From: Porphyromonas uenonis DSM 23387 = JCM 13868 | GTDB lineage: Bacteria; Bacteroidota; Bacteroidia; Bacteroidales; Porphyromonadaceae | Direction of reading: 5' to 3' | Assembly: GCF_000482365.1 (NCBI RefSeq) | Contig: NZ_KI535306.1 | Span: 300,958-364,957, forward strand | Length of the DNA stretch: 64,000 bases | In this document: positions 60,165 through 64,000 of the stretch, piece after piece | Numbering within the stretch: position 1 is the stretch's first letter | Layout of the letters: each line of letters begins with the position of its first letter | Program-made: the position numbers and the translations under genes | The notes under the pieces: generated by a model | Told to the model about the DNA's origin: nothing | The model's database searches: none | What the model saw: the letters and a program-made list of their open reading frames with translations, nothing else

Positions 60165-61271
60165 ATGTCACCACACGAGAGCATCCTTCACCTCCCTGCA
60201 CTGCTACCACAGATAGCTGAGCGGGTGACCATTAGCGTGGAGCCGTACACCCTGCGCTTCCGTCGCCCTGCCAAGACCTCCCGTGGCGAGTACGAGACGA
60301 AGCGGGTCTACTACCTACGCCTCCAAAGCCTCGAGCAGGCAGGTCATGTGGGCTGTGGCGAGTGCGCCCCGATGCCTCAGCTCAGCTGCGACGATCTGCC
60401 CAACTATCAGGCTGTGCTGGAGCAGCTGACGGGTCAGATGGCGCAGGCTCCCGAACGGTTCGACTTGGCTTCGCTGCGCCCCTACCCTTCCATCGCTTTT
60501 GGCTTAGCCACAGCAATCAACAGCTTCATCGCTGCCGGCCACAGTAGTGAGGAGGGGGCGGTAAAGCCCTTTTGCGATACCCCTTTCACCCGTGGCGAGC
60601 TGGGTATCCCGATCAATGGATTGATCTGGATGGGCGACAAAGCCTATATGTACGAGCAGATCAAAGCTAAGCTGGCGCAAGGCTTTCGATGCCTGAAGCT
60701 TAAGATCGGCGGAATAGACTTTTCCGAAGAGCTAGAGCTACTCCGCTACGTGCGGCAGCACTTCTCGCCTGAGGAGATGGAGCTGAGGGTGGACGCCAAC
60801 GGAGCGTTTGCCCCAGAGGTGGCTCTGGAGCGACTGAAAAGGCTGAGCGACTTTCACCTACACTCCATCGAGCAGCCGATCCCTGCGAGCGATCAGTGGG
60901 ACGAGCTGGCCAAGCTCACGTCAGCGTCGCCACTCCCCATAGCACTCGACGAGGAGCTCATCGGGATCCACAGCCGAGAGCGCAAGGCGCAACTACTAGA
61001 CGAAGGCAAGCCGCACTACATCATCCTCAAGCCGTCGCTCCATAGCGGGATCGATGAGTGGATCGAGCTCGCCGAGGAGCGAGGCATCGGCTGGTGGGCA
61101 ACCTCAGCGCTGGAGTCAAACGTAGGGCTTAGCGCCATCGCTCAGTGGGTCAGCCAGTACCCGATCGTCCGCCCGCAAGGACTTGGCACAGGAGCTCTCT
61201 ATCTCAACAACACGCCCTCCACGCTGCAACTCGTAGGCGACCAGATGTTTTTTAGAGAGGTTAGAGATTAG
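60165..61271 (+). CDS. menC: o-Succinylbenzoate synthase (MenC)
   Basis: 368 residues, enolase superfamily. Dehydrates SHCHC to o-succinylbenzoate. LKLKIGG (about 176-182) carries the catalytic Lys pair, RVDANGAF the first metal Asp, HSIEQPI the Glu, ALDEELIG the third acid, and YIILKPSLHSG the second Lys. It follows menB by six bases. The N-terminal ~25 residues are longer than in E. coli MenC but in line with Bacteroidota members. A heptamer array replaces the usual short gap to menE. Confidence 0.93.
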   Translation: MSPHESILHLPALLPQIAERVTISVEPYTLRFRRPAKTSRGEYETKRVYYLRLQSLEQAGHVGCGECAPMPQLSCDDLPNYQAVLEQLTGQMAQAPERFDLASLRPYPSIAFGLATAINSFIAAGHSSEEGAVKPFCDTPFTRGELGIPINGLIWMGDKAYMYEQIKAKLAQGFRCLKLKIGGIDFSEELELLRYVRQHFSPEEMELRVDANGAFAPEVALERLKRLSDFHLHSIEQPIPASDQWDELAKLTSASPLPIALDEELIGIHSRERKAQLLDEGKPHYIILKPSLHSGIDEWIELAEERGIGWWATSALESNVGLSAIAQWVSQYPIVRPQGLGTGALYLNNTPSTLQLVGDQMFFREVRD

Positions 61272-61447
61272 AAGTTAGAAATTAGCTTTTGGCTTTTGGC
61301 CGTTAGCTTTTAGCCACCAATAGCCAACAGCTAAGAGCTAAGAGCCAACAGCCAAGAGCTAAGAGCCAACAGCTAAGAGCCAACAGCCAATAGCCAAGAG
61401 CTAACAGCCAACAGCTAACAGCCAACAGCTAACAGCCAACAGCCATC
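61262..61447. repeat. Heptamer array between menC and menE
   Basis: Starts with TTAGAGATTAGAAGTTAGAA inside the end of menC (the final codons RD-stop) and turns into about 22 GCCAACA/GCCAAGA/GCTAACA units that end two bases before the menE ATG. It would sit in the operon mRNA directly over the ribosome-binding region of menE. Confidence 0.85.
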
Positions 61448-61449
61448 CC

Positions 61450-62541
61450 ATGTCCGAGCACCTATATATAGACAGCGCACGAGTAGATGCAGAGAGCTTA
61501 GAGCCGTTCGCCCGAGGGCTAGCACCCGAGCGGATAGCGGTACTAGAGCCACTGCTCACCTTCCTCAGGGAGTGGTGGAGCGAAGAGGAGTGTGTGACCG
61601 TCCAAACCTCCGGCTCGACTGGCACGCCCAAACGGCTTCAGCTGGCGAAGCTTGCCATGCGACGTAGCGGACTCAGGAGCAACCGCTACTTCCAGATCCA
61701 AGCGGGCACTCATCTCCTCCTCGCGATGGACCTTCGCTACATAGGCGCTAAGATGATGGTGGTGCGTGCCTTACTCGCAGGAGCCGAGCTAGTCGTGGTG
61801 CCCCCCTCGAGCCATCCGCTAGCGACGCTCAATGTAGCACCGCAGTTCGTCTCCCTCGTCCCCCTACAGCTACACCACACCCTGGAGGTGCCAGCGGAGC
61901 GTGAACGGCTCAGTCAGGCTGAGCAACTGATCATCGGGGGCGGAGCCATTCACCCCACCGTGGAGGCGCAGCTCAGCACGCTCCCCGTGTCAGCTTTCGC
62001 CACTTATGGCATGACAGAGACCATCTCGCACATCGCCCTGAGACGGCTCAACGGTCCTCACGCCTCGCCTCTCTTCTATCCCCTCGAGGGAGTGCACCTC
62101 ACCCAGGGCACCGAAGGCGAACTCATCATTGAGGATCGCCTGGTTTACCCCGATGGTCCTCGCCTCACGACCCATGATCTCGTCGAGCTACACCCCGATG
62201 GTGGCTTTACCATCGTGGGGCGAGCCGACAACATCATCAACAGTGGCGGGATCAAGATAAGCCCCGAGCCAATCGAGCGAAAGCTTGCCGAAGTCCTAGA
62301 TAGACCGCTCGCCATCAGCTGGATAGCCGATGCAGCTCTAGGGCAAAAGCTGGTACTCGTACTAGAAGGCGACAGCCTCGCCGAAGGCTTTACAGAAACT
62401 CTTACTGAAGCCTACCAAGAGATCCTACCACCCTACCACCGCCCCAAAGAGATCCGTCTCGTGTCGCACTTGCCACACAATGACAACGGCAAGCTTGATC
62501 GCCGAGCTCTCCAAAGGCTACTCCTCACCTCCACAAACTAA
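61450..62541 (+). CDS. menE: o-Succinylbenzoate-CoA ligase (MenE)
   Basis: 363 residues; the acyl-AMP-forming fold without the first ~90 residues of longer MenE proteins, as is common in Bacteroidota. VQTSGSTGTPKRLQ near 55 is the phosphate loop, TYGMTETISHIAL near 186, DLVELHPDGGFTIVGRADNIINSGGIKISPEPIE near 240-272 the hinge region, and NDNGKLDRRAL the catalytic Lys near the end. Activates OSB as the CoA ester, the substrate of MenB. Last gene of the men operon; MenH, MenA and MenG are not in the window. Confidence 0.94.
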   Translation: MSEHLYIDSARVDAESLEPFARGLAPERIAVLEPLLTFLREWWSEEECVTVQTSGSTGTPKRLQLAKLAMRRSGLRSNRYFQIQAGTHLLLAMDLRYIGAKMMVVRALLAGAELVVVPPSSHPLATLNVAPQFVSLVPLQLHHTLEVPAERERLSQAEQLIIGGGAIHPTVEAQLSTLPVSAFATYGMTETISHIALRRLNGPHASPLFYPLEGVHLTQGTEGELIIEDRLVYPDGPRLTTHDLVELHPDGGFTIVGRADNIINSGGIKISPEPIERKLAEVLDRPLAISWIADAALGQKLVLVLEGDSLAEGFTETLTEAYQEILPPYHRPKEIRLVSHLPHNDNGKLDRRALQRLLLTSTN

Positions 62542-62590
62542 AGAAGAGTAGGAACGCACTAGACAGTGTGTTCCTACTCTTCTTTATTTA
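62540..62590. terminator. Bidirectional terminator between menE and fumarase
   Basis: AAAGAAGAGTAGGAACGCACT pairs with AGTGTGTTCCTACTCTTCTTT around AGAC; A/T tracts on both sides let it serve menE (plus) and the convergent fumarase (minus). Confidence 0.88.
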
Positions 62591-62616
62591 TTCAGCGGTG
62601 ATGCCGTGCCGTGAAA

Positions 62617-64000
62617 CTAACTGCGGGGACAGCCAGCGCACTGTCTGATTTGCTGGAAGAAGTCGTTGCCCTTGTCATCGACCAGGATGAACGCAGGGAA
62701 GTTTTCCACCTCTATGCGCCAGATCGCCTCCATGCCTAGCTCGGGATACTCCAAGCACTCGACGCGCTTGATGCTCTCCTTCGCTAGGATAGCTGCGGGA
62801 CCACCGATGCTACCGAGGTAAAAGCCTCCATGTGCCTTGCAAGCGTCCGTAACCTGCTGACTACGATTGCCCTTAGCTATCATAACGAGGCTACCGCCAT
62901 GGCTTTGGAAGAGATCCACATAAGGATCCATACGTCCTGCCGTGGTGGGACCGAAAGAGCCGCTCGGCATCCCCTCAGGCGTCTTGGCGGGACCAGCGTA
63001 GTAGATCGGGTGATCCTTGATGTACTGAGGTAACTCCTCACCACGATCGAGGCGCTCCTTGAGCTTGGCGTGGGCTATGTCACGTCCTACAACGATAGTG
63101 CCTGAGAGCGAGAGACGGGTAGAGACAGGGTACTGGCTCAGTTGCTTGCGTATCTCGTCCATCGGGCGGTTGAGGTCCACCTTCACGACCTCGCCTTCGG
63201 TGCCGTGGCGCATCGATTCGGGGATGAGTCGTGCGGGGTGCTTCTCGAGTCGCTCGATCCACAGTCCATCCTTATTGATCTTAGCCCGCACATTGCGATC
63301 GGCAGAGCAACTCACACCTAGTCCGACTGGACAGGAAGCTCCATGGCGTGGCATGCGGATGACTCGTATGTCATGGGCGAAATACTTACCGCCAAACTGC
63401 GCTCCGAGACCAATCTCGTGGGTCGCCTCCAGGAGCCGCTGCTCCATCTCTAGATCACGGAAGGCGTGTCCCAGCTCGTTGCCCTTGGTCGGTAGCTCGT
63501 CGTAGTACTTAGCACTGGCGAGCTTGACCGTCTTGAGGTTTGCCTCTGCTGAGGTGCCTCCGATGACGAAAGCAATGTGATAAGGCGGGCAGGCGGCGGT
63601 GCCTAGCGAACGCATCTTCTCAACTAAGAAGGGGAAGAGCCGCTCCTCCGTGAGGAGTGCTTTGGTCTCCTGATAGAGGTAAGTCTTATTGGCAGAGCCA
63701 CCGCCCTTAGCGATAAAGAGGAACTTATACTCGTCACCCTCGGTCGCCATCAGATCGATCTGCGCGGGGAGGTTGCACCCCGTATTGACCTCACGGTACA
63801 TGTCGAGGGGCGCATTTTGCGAATAGCGGAGGTTGTAGCGCGTGTAGGTGTCGTAGACGCCGTGCGAGAGGTACTCCTCGTCGCAAGCGCCAGTCCAGAC
63901 GTTTTGACCTTTCTTACCCAAGATGATGGCGGTACCCGTGTCTTGGCAGAAGGGAAGCTGCCCCAGAGCGCTCACCTCGGCATTGCGCAGGAAGGTGAGA
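62617..64000 (-). CDS. Class I (Fe-S) fumarate hydratase, 5' end outside window
   Basis: About 461 codons seen; the frame stays open to the right edge ([14 protein letters not shown] precedes the GTG at 63,975, which is an internal Val), so the start lies beyond the window. Reversible hydration of fumarate to malate with a [4Fe-4S] cluster. Motifs: [17 protein letters not shown] (first cluster Cys), [47 protein letters not shown] (second Cys), [40 protein letters not shown] (beta-domain) and the ending QCAGCPRS. Length will be near the usual 540-550. With PckA this fits fumarate-reducing fermentation. Confidence 0.96.
   Translation of the reverse strand, partial: LTFLRNAEVSALGQLPFCQDTGTAIILGKKGQNVWTGACDEEYLSHGVYDTYTRYNLRYSQNAPLDMYREVNTGCNLPAQIDLMATEGDEYKFLFIAKGGGSANKTYLYQETKALLTEERLFPFLVEKMRSLGTAACPPYHIAFVIGGTSAEANLKTVKLASAKYYDELPTKGNELGHAFRDLEMEQRLLEATHEIGLGAQFGGKYFAHDIRVIRMPRHGASCPVGLGVSCSADRNVRAKINKDGLWIERLEKHPARLIPESMRHGTEGEVVKVDLNRPMDEIRKQLSQYPVSTRLSLSGTIVVGRDIAHAKLKERLDRGEELPQYIKDHPIYYAGPAKTPEGMPSGSFGPTTAGRMDPYVDLFQSHGGSLVMIAKGNRSQQVTDACKAHGGFYLGSIGGPAAILAKESIKRVECLEYPELGMEAIWRIEVENFPAFILVDDKGNDFFQQIRQCAGCPRS

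Noticed and set aside
1-64000. tRNA or rRNA genes
   Set aside because: No cloverleaf-like segment with a CCA-type acceptor or rRNA core sequence was recognised on either strand by eye; a dedicated scan was not possible.

Overview
The window looks like chromosome of a Bacteroidota bacterium, most likely Porphyromonas or a close relative. Evidence: many intergenic regions carry the Bacteroidota promoter form TAnnTTTG, often with a TTG about 20 bases upstream; ribosome-binding sites are mostly AT-rich rather than Shine-Dalgarno; there is an Mfa/FimA-type fimbrial operon, DUF4954, DUF3868 and DUF3575 proteins, a SusC-like TonB receptor, and a menF-D-B-C-E operon. Most genes are G+C-rich; the polysaccharide cluster between about 43.6 and 53 kb is visibly more A+T-rich.

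Layout. 1-6.1 kb (minus strand): a secreted InlB-repeat-like protein, a DUF4954 beta-helix protein, a GH77 4-alpha-glucanotransferase and EF-P. 6.3-12 kb (plus): a nucleoside phosphorylase, a YtxH/holin-X-like/unknown envelope trio, and an operon of two unknown envelope proteins with a TolC-type protein. 12.4-14.3 kb: a Zn/Cd/Pb P-type ATPase. 14.9-21.8 kb: a five-gene fimbrial operon. 22.5-27.6 kb: a TonB-dependent receptor and DnaK. 28-30.6 kb: a Fur-family regulator, a split ThrE exporter and DUF6064. 30.7-37.5 kb: PckA, a secreted unknown protein and a three-gene proton-translocating transhydrogenase. 38.2-39.6 kb: DUF2520 and Maf. 40.6-56.2 kb: a surface polysaccharide cluster (UDP-HexNAc epimerase and dehydrogenase, Wzx, Wzy, two GT4 enzymes, and PglC/PglD/PglE-like steps) that also holds a two-gene ATPase/nuclease-like cassette and an ATP-grasp/arginase/CapA group. 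56.2-62.5 kb: menaquinone genes. The right edge holds a class I fumarase that runs off the window.

The genome is unusually rich in small repeats. (i) A 171-bp mobile element occurs three times with 9-bp flanking duplications; one copy lies in frame inside menF. (ii) A ~250-bp chain of six hairpins occurs twice, with GNRA loops and pairing-preserving differences, so it is a candidate structured RNA. (iii) Heptanucleotide arrays (CTAAYYT and GCCAAYR types) fill many spacers, abut several promoters and form the first codons of the nucleotide-sugar dehydrogenase. (iv) A palindromic GACGCAC/GTGCGTC family recurs between genes.

The most striking gene-level oddity is PntB, which carries three tandem NADP(H)-binding domains instead of one. 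All calls come from reading the sequence; no database search was run.
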